Of a stretch of 21,405 bases of DNA, positions 1 through 6,103 are shown piece by piece. The position numbers and the translations under genes were made by a program. The first letter of the stretch is position 1. Every line of letters starts with the position of its first letter. The DNA comes from DASXUC01 sp036004445 (lineage in GTDB: Bacteria; Sysuimicrobiota; Sysuimicrobiia; Sysuimicrobiales; Kaftiobacteriaceae): positions 1 to 21,405 of the forward strand of contig DASYRL010000107.1 in NCBI GenBank assembly GCA_036004445.1. Direction: 5' to 3'. The notes under the pieces are model-generated. The model ran no database searches, was not told where the DNA came from, and saw only the letters and a program-made list of their open reading frames with translations.

Positions 1-539
1 GCGCGGATGCCGGCCACGGTCATGCGCAGCACCTGCGGACCGAGCAGGGCGACCACCCACCGTACGGGACGCAGGAAGCGGGCATCGCCGGCTCCCCACC
101 GCATCGCGCGGGTGAACGTGAGCCCGCCGACGATCCGTTCCAGCGCTGCGGGCAGGACCCGTGCTGCCGGTAGACCGCGATCTTCCACCACCGCCACGGC
201 GTACCGCCGTCCCCCGGCCTCCCGGATCTGCAGCCGGGTGACAGGGACACCCTGGCTCCGGGCAAACCCAACCGCCGCCGGTGTCGGCCGGCCGGCCTCA
301 TCGAACGCCGCGGCCGCGGCGGGCCCGCGGACCTCGCGGATCTCTGGCCGCTGCTGTGCCCCCACCGCGGCGGCATAGATGACGAGCCGCCGCGGCGTCG
401 CCGCCGTGCGGATGGCACCGACATCCAGACGCAGATCGGTGAGGCCCGCGCGCAGCCCGGCCTCCAGCTGGATGAGCACAGGACGGATTTCCTTAGGCGG
501 GAGATCCTCCGTCCCGATTTCAAGCAGCAGGTCCGGCAT
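1..539 (-). CDS. glyS: Glycine--tRNA ligase beta subunit, N-terminal part (runs off the window)
   Basis: Beta subunit of the heterotetrameric bacterial glycyl-tRNA synthetase, which with GlyQ charges tRNA-Gly in the cytoplasm. The frame opens with ATG at 539 and stays open to the left edge, giving about 179 of the roughly 690 residues usual for the family. It begins MPDLLLEIGTEDLPPKEI, the hallmark GlyS N-terminus. Further on, the segment RAMRWGAGDARFLRPVRWVVAL (split here only by eye at RAMRWG and FLRPVRW) matches the conserved first-domain motif. The start lies three bases after the glyQ stop, so the two subunits are almost certainly translated together from one T-box-controlled mRNA. No strong ribosome binding site is visible, which fits translational coupling. 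The gene is incomplete only because the window ends. Confidence 0.95.
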   Translation of the reverse strand, partial: MPDLLLEIGTEDLPPKEIRPVLIQLEAGLRAGLTDLRLDVGAIRTAATPRRLVIYAAAVGAQQRPEIREVRGPAAAAAFDEAGRPTPAAVGFARSQGVPVTRLQIREAGGRRYAVAVVEDRGLPAARVLPAALERIVGGLTFTRAMRWGAGDARFLRPVRWVVALLGPQVLRMTVAGIR

Positions 540-542
540 CGG

Positions 543-1418
543 TCAGGCGCGCCCAGCCAGCAGGGGGAATCCGAGCGACTCGCGGCGTTGGAGGTAGGAC
601 TCCGCGCACCGCCGGGCCAGCGCGCGGCAGCGTCCCATCAACTGCGTGCGCTCGCCGACACCGATCGCGCCGCGGGCTTCGAGCAGGTTCAAGATGTGCG
701 AACACTTCAGCGCGTACTCGTACGCCGGAATGGTCAACCCCACCGTCAAGAGCCTGGCCGCCTCGGTCTCACTGGTGGCAAACCAATTGCGCAAGGTGGC
801 CACATCCGCCTGTTCAAAACTGAAGCGGGAGAGCTCGACTTCCTCCTGGCGGCGGATTTCTCCATAGGTGATGCCGGGTGCCCATTCCATGTCGTAGACG
901 TTGGGGGTTTGCTGCAGGTACATCGTGATCCGCTCCGGTCCGTAGGTAATCTCCGCGGAGACGGGCCGAACGTCGATGCCCCCCACCTGCTGGAAATACG
1001 TGAACTGGGTGATCTCCTGGCCATCCAGGTAGACCTGCCAGCCGAGGCCGGAGGCCCCGAGCGTCGGTGCCTCCCAGTCGTCCTCCAGAAACCGGATGTC
1101 GTGCTGCCGCGGGTCGATCCCCAACTCACGCAGGCTCGCGAGGTACAGCTCCTGGACGTCGTCGGGTGAAGGTTTCAGCAGGACCTGGAACTGGTAGTAC
1201 TTGCCGAGCCGGTTGGGGTTCTCGCCATATCGTCCATCCACCGGCCGGCGCGTCGGCTGGACATATGCGACGCGCCAGGGCTCTGGGCCGAGCGCGCGGA
1301 AAAACGTGGCCGGATGCATCGTTCCCGCCCCGACCTCCACGTCATAGGCCTGCTCGATGATGCACCCGCGGCCCGCCCAATACCGCTCCAGCGCGAAGAT
1401 GACCTCTTGAAACGTCAT
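543..1418 (-). CDS. glyQ: Glycine--tRNA ligase alpha subunit
   Basis: Alpha (catalytic) subunit of alpha2beta2 glycyl-tRNA synthetase, 291 residues, the usual length. It starts MTFQEVIFALERYWAGRGC, the family N-terminus, and carries the conserved GTMHPATFFRALGPEPW-type segment near residue 35 and YGENPNRLGKYYQFQV near residue 65. An in-frame start exists 30 codons upstream, but that stretch is the T-box terminator and antiterminator region. The ATG at 1418 is preceded by GGGGGAGGGAC, a strong ribosome binding site, so 1418 is chosen. glyS follows after three bases. Expression should be controlled by uncharged tRNA-Gly through the leader at 1435-1600. The order recO - small gene - glyQ - glyS resembles Bacillus, where glyQS also follows recO. 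Confidence 0.97.
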   Translation of the reverse strand: MTFQEVIFALERYWAGRGCIIEQAYDVEVGAGTMHPATFFRALGPEPWRVAYVQPTRRPVDGRYGENPNRLGKYYQFQVLLKPSPDDVQELYLASLRELGIDPRQHDIRFLEDDWEAPTLGASGLGWQVYLDGQEITQFTYFQQVGGIDVRPVSAEITYGPERITMYLQQTPNVYDMEWAPGITYGEIRRQEEVELSRFSFEQADVATLRNWFATSETEAARLLTVGLTIPAYEYALKCSHILNLLEARGAIGVGERTQLMGRCRALARRCAESYLQRRESLGFPLLAGRA

Positions 1419-1434
1419 GTCCCTCCCCCAAATG

Positions 1435-1468
1435 AAAAGAGTCCATCCGTCGCAGGGACGGAGGACTC
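1435..1468 (-). terminator. Intrinsic terminator of the glyQS T-box
   Basis: On the minus strand GAGTCCTCCGTC and GACGGATGGACTC pair (12 bp with one bulged T) around a CCTGC loop, directly followed by TTTT. It lies between the T-box motif and the glyQ ribosome binding site. By T-box precedent the hairpin forms when tRNA-Gly is charged and is replaced by the antiterminator when it is not. Confidence 0.85.
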
Positions 1469-1600
1469 CGCGGTTCCACCCTGATTCGGGCCCCGACGGG
1501 GCCCGCACTCGATGATCCCGTAACGAGGATCACTCGCCCTTACGGGTGCTCAGGGGTGCCCTCCCCTTCATCGCCCGCGATGCCTGGCTGGTCTACCTGT
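1435..1600 (-). promoter_or_regulatory. T-box leader of glyQS (tRNA-Gly-sensing riboswitch)
   Basis: The minus strand at 1482-1469 reads AGGGTGGAACCGCG, the canonical 14-base T-box that pairs with the acceptor end of uncharged tRNA. It is followed by a terminator hairpin and a T run (1468-1435) whose 5' arm overlaps the antiterminator. Upstream are a perfect 8-bp hairpin at 1487-1505 (stem III-like), a CCCGTAA/TTACGGG stem (1546-1540 with 1523-1517) and a possible closing stem CGATGA/TCATCG (1573-1568 with 1515-1510). The 5' limit is uncertain. The specifier codon could not be placed with confidence; a GGC lies in the 1555-1560 region. The leader appears short for a class with a full stem I, and a GTTCCCT repeat array sits at its 5' side. 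Confidence 0.87.
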
Positions 1601-1619
1601 TCCCTGTTCCCTGTTCCCT
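1599..1619. repeat. Heptamer array (GTTCCCT) x3
   Basis: Three perfect head-to-tail copies of GTTCCCT, preceded by the related GTCTACCT. The array starts just past the stop of the small membrane protein gene and lies at the 5' side of the glyQS T-box leader. No inverted partner array was seen nearby. It belongs to the general set of 7-9-bp junction repeats in this window. Confidence 0.9.
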
Positions 1620-1622
1620 GAA

Positions 1623-1877
1623 CTAGCCGATGCCGAGCGGCTCTTCTTCCCGCTCGCGGCGGCGGATCGAGGGCGCCGTGACGGTGGAGAAGACCGCCGC
1701 CACCAGAAAAGCGACGGCGCCGGCGATGGCCCACGACAGCGGCAGCTCGATGATCTTGTCATCGGTCTTCACCCGCACCGACCCGTCCGCGCCTGGGCGG
1801 ACCACCTGTCTGGCGTCTTCGAGCGCCGTACCAAGCTGCAGGAGCGCGCGGCGGGCTCGTTCGAGATCGATTTCCAC
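1623..1877 (-). CDS. Small single-pass membrane protein, function unknown
   Basis: Predicted 84-residue protein that I do not recognise. A GTG at 1901 opens the frame, but a textbook AGGAGGTGA lies seven bases before the GTG at 1877 (VEIDLERARRAL), so that start is preferred. Residues 1-30 look like a charged amphipathic helix. Residues about 31-47 are hydrophilic, with VRVKTDDKIIELPL. One hydrophobic segment of about 20 residues follows (SWAIAGAVAFLVAAVFSTVT), then a strongly charged tail, RRREREEEPLGIG. The positive charges just after the membrane segment suggest an N-out, C-in orientation, which is inference. It starts 28 bases after the recO stop and precedes the glyQS leader, so it probably shares the era-recO transcript. 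Composition matches its neighbours. Confidence 0.75.
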   Translation of the reverse strand: MEIDLERARRALLQLGTALEDARQVVRPGADGSVRVKTDDKIIELPLSWAIAGAVAFLVAAVFSTVTAPSIRRREREEEPLGIG

Positions 1878-1905
1878 CGGACGGTCACCTCCTGACGACA
1901 CTATA

Positions 1906-2658
1906 TCATACCGTCGTAACCTTCCCCAGACGATGGATGACCGCGGGGGTCCGCAGCCGGACGTCGAGGCGGTATTCCACGTAGTGCTGCAGGACGCCGG
2001 CCAGATCCGCGCGCAGCGCTGGCGTCATCGACAGGCGCCGCAGCATCGCGGGCGTCGCGCGCAGCAGGTAGGCGAGGGACTGTACCACACCGCTGGACAG
2101 CGCCACGCTCTGCGGGTCCTTGCTCCGGTCCGCCTCGCATACCATGCCGCCGAGGGCGAAGCTGAAGGCCATCGCTCCGGCGCGCCGCCTGCCGCACACG
2201 ACGCAGCGGTCGAGCACCGGCCCGTACCCGCTGTGGGCGAGCGCCTGCGCGAGGCACCACAGCGCGGCGCGTTCGGGATCGTCGTCACGGATCAATTGCA
2301 GCGCATCGCGCAGCAGGCCGAACAGCTCCGGCGCCGCCTGCCGCTCGACGGTGGCCCGGTCGATTACCTCGGCCGCCAGCGATGCGTAGCCCAGGCGCGT
2401 GAGATCCTGGCGGATGGGAGCGAACGCATCGAGGACTTCCACCTGCGATACGACGTCGAGGCTCCGTCCGACGGCGAGCAGCGCCCGGAGGTGTGTAAAC
2501 AGCTCCAGCCGGCCGGCAAAGCGGCTCTTCGGTTTGCGCGCGCCTTTGGCCACGACGCCCACCTTGCCCTGCTCCCGCGTCAACAGCGTCACGATCCGGT
2601 CCGCTTCCCCCAGATTGTGGCGGCGCAGGACGATGGCCTCGGCTTTGTAAACCGGCAT
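1906..2658 (-). CDS. recO: DNA repair protein RecO
   Basis: Recombination mediator that with RecR loads RecA onto SSB-coated gaps; 250 residues, normal for the family. The N-terminal OB-fold is clear from MPVYKAEAIVLRRHNLGEAD through the conserved LLTREQGKVGVVAKGARK segment to about residue 80. The helical domain follows and holds the zinc-site region RCVVCGRRR (Cys152, Cys155) with GGMVC (Cys174). The usual fourth cysteine, three residues after the third, is Asp177 here, so the zinc site looks incomplete. ATG at 2658 is chosen because the protein then begins exactly at the OB-fold; a longer frame upstream runs back through the junction repeat. The ribosome binding site is weak. It follows era after 71 bases, as in Bacillus. 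Confidence 0.93.
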   Translation of the reverse strand: MPVYKAEAIVLRRHNLGEADRIVTLLTREQGKVGVVAKGARKPKSRFAGRLELFTHLRALLAVGRSLDVVSQVEVLDAFAPIRQDLTRLGYASLAAEVIDRATVERQAAPELFGLLRDALQLIRDDDPERAALWCLAQALAHSGYGPVLDRCVVCGRRRAGAMAFSFALGGMVCEADRSKDPQSVALSSGVVQSLAYLLRATPAMLRRLSMTPALRADLAGVLQHYVEYRLDVRLRTPAVIHRLGKVTTV

Positions 2659-2665
2659 CTTAGTG

Positions 2666-2707
2666 GTACGGAGTACTGGGTGCTGGGTGCGGGGTCCTGG
2701 GTCCGTG
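2666..2707. repeat. Degenerate heptamer array, six units, era/recO junction
   Basis: Six head-to-tail 7-mers in perfect phase: GTACGGA, GTACTGG, GTGCTGG, GTGCGGG, GTCCTGG, GTCCGTG. Adjacent units differ by one to three bases. The array fills most of the 71-base gap between the era stop and the recO start. No clear inverted partner is present. Confidence 0.85.
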
Positions 2708-2729
2708 GACCCCTTCATGCGCTGACCCA

Positions 2730-3653
2730 TCATACGAGCCGCTCGATGAGCGCGTCCTTGGTCCGCCAGTCCTTGGCCACTTTCACCCACAGATCGAGGT
2801 AGACGCGGGCGCCGAGGAGGGATTCGATCCGCGCCCTGGCGCGCCGGCCGATCTCCCGAAGCATGCGACCGCCAGCGCCGATGAGGATCTTGCGGTGCGC
2901 GTCGCGCTCGACGAAGACGACCGCCCGGATGTAGATGAGATCCTGTCCTTCGCGGGGCGTCAATTCTTCGATCTCCACGGCGATCCCGTGGGGCACCTCC
3001 TCGCGGGTCAGCAGCATCGCCTGCTCACGGATGGCCTCGGCCACGAGCCGGCGTTCCTGCTGGTCGGTCGCCATCTCCGGAGGAAAGAACTGTGGTCCTT
3101 CGGGCAGGAATCCGATCAGCGTCTCGACCAGCGCAGCGCCGCCCGCCCCGGTTGCCGCCGACACGGGCGCGAGGGCGGAGACGACCGGCATCCACCCCAT
3201 GGCCGGAGGCGCGGGCGGTTGGCCGCGCGGCAACCGGTCGACCTTGTTCAGCGCCAGCACGATCGGGGCCCGGACCATCCGCAGCACCGCGGCGACGAGC
3301 TCGTCATCGGGCGTCGGCGGCACCGACGCGTCGATCACCCACAGGATCACGTCGGCATCCGCCGCCGCGGCCCGAACGTCCTCCACCATGCGGGCACCGA
3401 GCCGGTGCCGCGGCTCGTGGAATCCCGGTGTGTCAATGAGGATGAGCTGCGCGGTAGGCAACGTGACAATCCCCTGCAGCCGGGACCGCGTCGTCTGGGG
3501 GACCGGTGTCACGATGGCGAGGCGCTGTCCGGCGAGGCGGTTGAGCAAGGCGGATTTGCCGACGTTGGGCCGGCCGACGATGGCGACGAACCCTGAACGG
3601 AACCCGAAAACGCGGAATCGCGGAATCGCGGAATCGCGATCGGTTCCGCTCAC
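2730..3653 (-). CDS. era: GTPase Era
   Basis: Essential GTPase that binds the 3' end of 16S rRNA and assists small-subunit assembly; 307 residues from the start chosen here. The G domain shows G1 GRPNVGKS (27-34), G3 DTPGFHE, G4 NKVD and a G5 VSAATG-like segment. The C-terminal KH domain carries KILIGAGGRMLREIG. The only workable start near the domain is GTG at 3653, which overlaps the cdd stop as GTGA and implies coupled translation. No ATG, GTG or TTG codon lies between it and the G1 region. The N-terminus is therefore about 20 residues longer than usual, and most of the extension (RDSAIPRFR) is encoded by an octamer repeat array. The order cdd-era-recO is conserved in many bacteria. Confidence 0.95.
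   Translation of the reverse strand: MSGTDRDSAIPRFRVFGFRSGFVAIVGRPNVGKSALLNRLAGQRLAIVTPVPQTTRSRLQGIVTLPTAQLILIDTPGFHEPRHRLGARMVEDVRAAAADADVILWVIDASVPPTPDDELVAAVLRMVRAPIVLALNKVDRLPRGQPPAPPAMGWMPVVSALAPVSAATGAGGAALVETLIGFLPEGPQFFPPEMATDQQERRLVAEAIREQAMLLTREEVPHGIAVEIEELTPREGQDLIYIRAVVFVERDAHRKILIGAGGRMLREIGRRARARIESLLGARVYLDLWVKVAKDWRTKDALIERLV
3612..3643. repeat. Octamer array (GCGGAATC) x3 plus one degenerate unit, inside era
   Basis: Three perfect copies of GCGGAATC at 3612-3635 followed by GCGATCGG. The array lies in frame within the N-terminal extension of Era. Three octamers make 24 bases, or eight codons, so the present count keeps frame while gain or loss of one unit would shift it. 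The same octamer with one base changed (GCGGGATC) makes the array in the amino-acid ABC ATPase gene. Confidence 0.9.
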
Positions 3654-4069
3654 TTCCGGCCCAGCAGACGGTCCGGAAGAAAGGCGTGCGGTAGGAGCTG
3701 CTTCAGCGTCCGCACGACCGGCCGGCCGCGGGGGGATCCGATGATCACGCGGCGGACCCCGAACTCGGCCATCACCTGCCGGCAGGCGCCGCACGGCGGG
3801 CCGCCGTCGTCGGTCACGACGGCGACGGTATCGATGGCGCGGTGCCCACCGGCGACGGCCGCAAAGATCGCCACCCGTTCAGCGCACACCGACAGCCCGT
3901 AGGATGCGTTCTCGACGTTCGCCCCGGTGTGGACGTCACCGTCGGAGGTGAGGACCGCGGCGCCGACGCGATAGTTCGAATACGGGACGTAGGCCCCGGC
4001 GCGGGCGCGCGCAGCAGCGGCGATCAACTCGCGGTCTCGCCTGGGCGAAGTCTTCCGGCGGGCGCTCAT
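3650..4069 (-). CDS. cdd: Cytidine deaminase
   Basis: Hydrolytic deaminase of cytidine and deoxycytidine in pyrimidine salvage; 139 residues, typical of the small tetrameric zinc form. The zinc and catalytic signature is intact: CAE at residues 62-64 (NASYGLSVCAERVAIF) and PCGACRQ with Cys93 and Cys96. The substrate-binding NVENASYG segment precedes it. The start ATG at 4069 overlaps the stop of the DUF502 gene as ATGA, and the stop overlaps the era GTG as GTGA, so the three genes look translationally linked. A basic N-terminal stretch, MSARRKTSPRRDRE, precedes the fold. Confidence 0.96.
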   Translation of the reverse strand: MSARRKTSPRRDRELIAAAARARAGAYVPYSNYRVGAAVLTSDGDVHTGANVENASYGLSVCAERVAIFAAVAGGHRAIDTVAVVTDDGGPPCGACRQVMAEFGVRRVIIGSPRGRPVVRTLKQLLPHAFLPDRLLGRK

Positions 4070-4701
4070 CGCCGGCTCGTTCCCTGCTGCGGTGCTGCAG
4101 CGGCGGCAGGAGACAGGAGTTCGCTGGGGCTTACGATGCCGCCCGAGAGGACGATCTTCAGCGCGTCTTCGACGCTGAGGTCCACCGGGATCGTTTCCTC
4201 CTCAGGGACAAACATCAAAAAGCCGCTCGTCGGGTTCGGCGTGGTCACCATGAAGACGTTGAGGACACGCCCGCGGTCTGGGATCAGATGCGTGCCGGTC
4301 TCTCCGGTCACGAATCCCAGGATGTACATGCCCGTGCGGGGCCACTGGATAAGCACCACCCGTTGAAATGCCGCCTTGCGCTTGATGAACAGACTGTCTG
4401 ACAGCTGCTTGGTGGCAGAGTAGATGCTGCGCGCGAGCGGAATCCGCAGCATCACCCGTTCGAGTTGTTCGACCAGCCGGCGGCCCAGGACGTTGGTGAC
4501 CAGCGCCCCCATCAGGAAGATCACGACGACGGTCGCCACCAGTCCCAAACCGGGACTGGGACGTCCGAAGAGCAGGGTGAACAGCCGGCCCAGAAAGTTG
4601 TCCAGTACGCCGAACAACCAGGCCAGGACAGTGTACGTGACGGCCAGCGGAAGGAAGACGAGCAATCCGGCGATGAAATACCGGCGCGCCCGCGTGCGCA
4701 T
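4066..4701 (-). CDS. DUF502 family membrane protein
   Basis: Integral membrane protein of 211 residues matching the DUF502 family (function not established). The N-terminus is basic (MRTRARRYFIAG) and leads into a first hydrophobic helix (LLVFLPLAVTYTVLAWLFGV); a second follows at about residues 53-72 (LGLVATVVVIFLMGALVTNV). The family-typical region IPLARSIYSATKQLSDSL comes next, then a soluble beta-rich part with VLIQWPRTGMYILGFVTGE and a VFMVTTPNPTSGFLMFVPE motif. ATG at 4701 overlaps the preceding stop as TGATG; a TTG one codon earlier is less likely. It is coupled to the CNNM/CorC-type gene upstream and to cdd downstream. A role in the envelope is only inference. Confidence 0.88.
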   Translation of the reverse strand: MRTRARRYFIAGLLVFLPLAVTYTVLAWLFGVLDNFLGRLFTLLFGRPSPGLGLVATVVVIFLMGALVTNVLGRRLVEQLERVMLRIPLARSIYSATKQLSDSLFIKRKAAFQRVVLIQWPRTGMYILGFVTGETGTHLIPDRGRVLNVFMVTTPNPTSGFLMFVPEEETIPVDLSVEDALKIVLSGGIVSPSELLSPAAAAAPQQGTSRR

Positions 4702-5987
4702 CAACTGGGCCGCAGCGGCTCGGTGGGTTCGCGGCGGGCGATGCGGATCTTCGTGATGCGGTTGCCGTCGACGCGTTCGACGCTGATGTCGACCCCGTCG
4801 AAGGCCACGGTTTCTCCCTGCACCGGCACGTGGCCCAGCAGGCGGTACACAAAACCGCCGATCGTGTCGACGTCCTCCACGGGCAACTCGAGCCCGAGCA
4901 GCTCGTTGACCTCCTCCACGCTCATCCGGCCGTTCACCAGCGTCGTGTGGGCGTCGACGGTCTCGATCTGCTTCTCCTCGTCGACATCGTACTCGTCGAG
5001 GATTGGACCGACGATCTCCTCGAGCAGGTCTTCGATCGTCACCAGGCCGGCGGTGCCGCCGTACTCGTCGAGCACGATGGCCATGTGCACCTTCTTACGG
5101 CGCATCTCTCGGAACACTTCGTCGAGCCGCTTGGTCTCCGGGATGAAGTACGCCGGGCGCATCAGCTCCTTGGCCTGCACCTGCATCCGGCCGGCTTTGA
5201 GGTGGCTGAGCAAGTCCTTGACATAGAGCACGCCGACGACCTCGTCGATCGTCTCGTGGAATACCGGGATGCGGGAGTGACCTTCCTCGAGCACGACGCG
5301 CAGGACATGGTCCAGCGGGGTCGTATCCTCCACGGCGGCGATGTCGATGCGCGGCACCATGACCTCGCGGGCAACCGTGTCGCCCCACTCGAAGATCGAG
5401 TGGATCATCTCGCGCTCGTCTTCCTGGATGACCCCTTCCTCCTCGCCCATCTTGATGAGCAGGCGGATCTCGTCCTCCGTGACCAGCGGCGAGCTCAGGC
5501 TGACGCGGCCTCCCAGCGGGCGCACCAGCAGGTAGCTCACCGCCGAGAGCGCGCGGATGAGCGGATACAGCGCTGCGCCGACCCAGCGGATCGGGCCGGA
5601 GACCCACTGCGCCAGCCCGTCGGCGTACTTCGCCGCGAACGTCTTGGGAGCGATCTCTCCGATGATCAGCAGCACCGTCGTGACGACGAGGATGGCGTAG
5701 AGCGTGCCGCGCTGCACGCCGAACCACGCCACGAAGATGGCCGTCGTGAGCACCGAGGTGGCGACGTTGACGATATTGTTGCCGACGAGCAGCGTGGTCA
5801 GGAGCCGGGCGGGATCTTCGAGCAGGCGGACGACCAGCGACGCCCGCTTGTTGCCCTCCTCGGACAGCTGGCGCATGCGCAGCCGGTTGGCGGCGAACAG
5901 GGCCGTCTCGGAGCCGGAAAAGAACGCCGAAAGCAGCAGCAGAACGATGAGGATGGCAAACTCCAGGGGACTGCCGGAAGCGTCCAA
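4701..5987 (-). CDS. CNNM/DUF21 - CBS - CorC_HlyC membrane protein
   Basis: Hemolysin-C/CorC-like protein of 428 residues. The N-terminal DUF21 (CNNM) transmembrane domain covers about residues 1-185 and contains the typical FFSGSETALFAANR segment and LIIGEIAPKTFAAKYA. A CBS pair follows (about 205-330), with VMVPRIDIAAVE and IPVFHETIDEVVGVLYVKDLL in CBS1 and HMAIVLDEYGGTAGLVTIEDLLEEIVG in CBS2. The C-terminal CorC_HlyC/transporter-associated domain (about 345-420) shows GRMSVEEVNELLGLELP. Relatives are Mg2+/Co2+ transport or efflux proteins, but the ion is unknown here. The frame opens with TTG at 5987, preceded by AAAGGGTGAG about ten bases upstream; no ATG or GTG lies near the domain start. 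An extended -10 promoter lies at 6031-6039. Confidence 0.93.
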   Translation of the reverse strand: MDASGSPLEFAILIVLLLLSAFFSGSETALFAANRLRMRQLSEEGNKRASLVVRLLEDPARLLTTLLVGNNIVNVATSVLTTAIFVAWFGVQRGTLYAILVVTTVLLIIGEIAPKTFAAKYADGLAQWVSGPIRWVGAALYPLIRALSAVSYLLVRPLGGRVSLSSPLVTEDEIRLLIKMGEEEGVIQEDEREMIHSIFEWGDTVAREVMVPRIDIAAVEDTTPLDHVLRVVLEEGHSRIPVFHETIDEVVGVLYVKDLLSHLKAGRMQVQAKELMRPAYFIPETKRLDEVFREMRRKKVHMAIVLDEYGGTAGLVTIEDLLEEIVGPILDEYDVDEEKQIETVDAHTTLVNGRMSVEEVNELLGLELPVEDVDTIGGFVYRLLGHVPVQGETVAFDGVDISVERVDGNRITKIRIARREPTEPLRPS

Positions 5988-6030
5988 CGAGGACGTCTCA
6001 CCCTTTCTTCCCTACGGGAGATACCCGCTG

Positions 6031-6039
6031 ATTATAACA
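6031..6039 (-). promoter_or_regulatory. Extended -10 promoter for the CNNM/CorC - DUF502 - cdd - era unit
   Basis: The minus strand reads TGTTATAAT, a perfect -10 hexamer with the TGn extension. It lies about 45 bases before the TTG start of the CNNM/CorC gene. No good -35 is seen at 16-18 bases, which extended -10 promoters can do without. It would make the downstream genes partly independent of the ABC transporter operon. Confidence 0.6.
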
Positions 6040-6058
6040 TACCCTCTCAACCGACTGC

Positions 6059-6103
6059 GTCTTCACAGTCTACACAGTCTTCACGGTCCTCACCGTCTAC
6101 TGC
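6059..6103. repeat. Degenerate nonamer array, five units
   Basis: Five head-to-tail 9-mers: GTCTTCACA, GTCTACACA, GTCTTCACG, GTCCTCACC, GTCTACTGC. The last base meets the stop codon of the ABC ATPase gene. The array ends just upstream, on the minus strand, of the extended -10 promoter. The units vary at fixed positions (4, 5 and 9 among others), as expected for an ageing tandem expansion. Confidence 0.8.

Noticed and set aside
1902..1912. A promoter (TATGATATAGT on the minus strand) before the 84-residue gene
   Set aside because: Only a partial -10 match within the recO end and no -35; read-through from recO explains expression.
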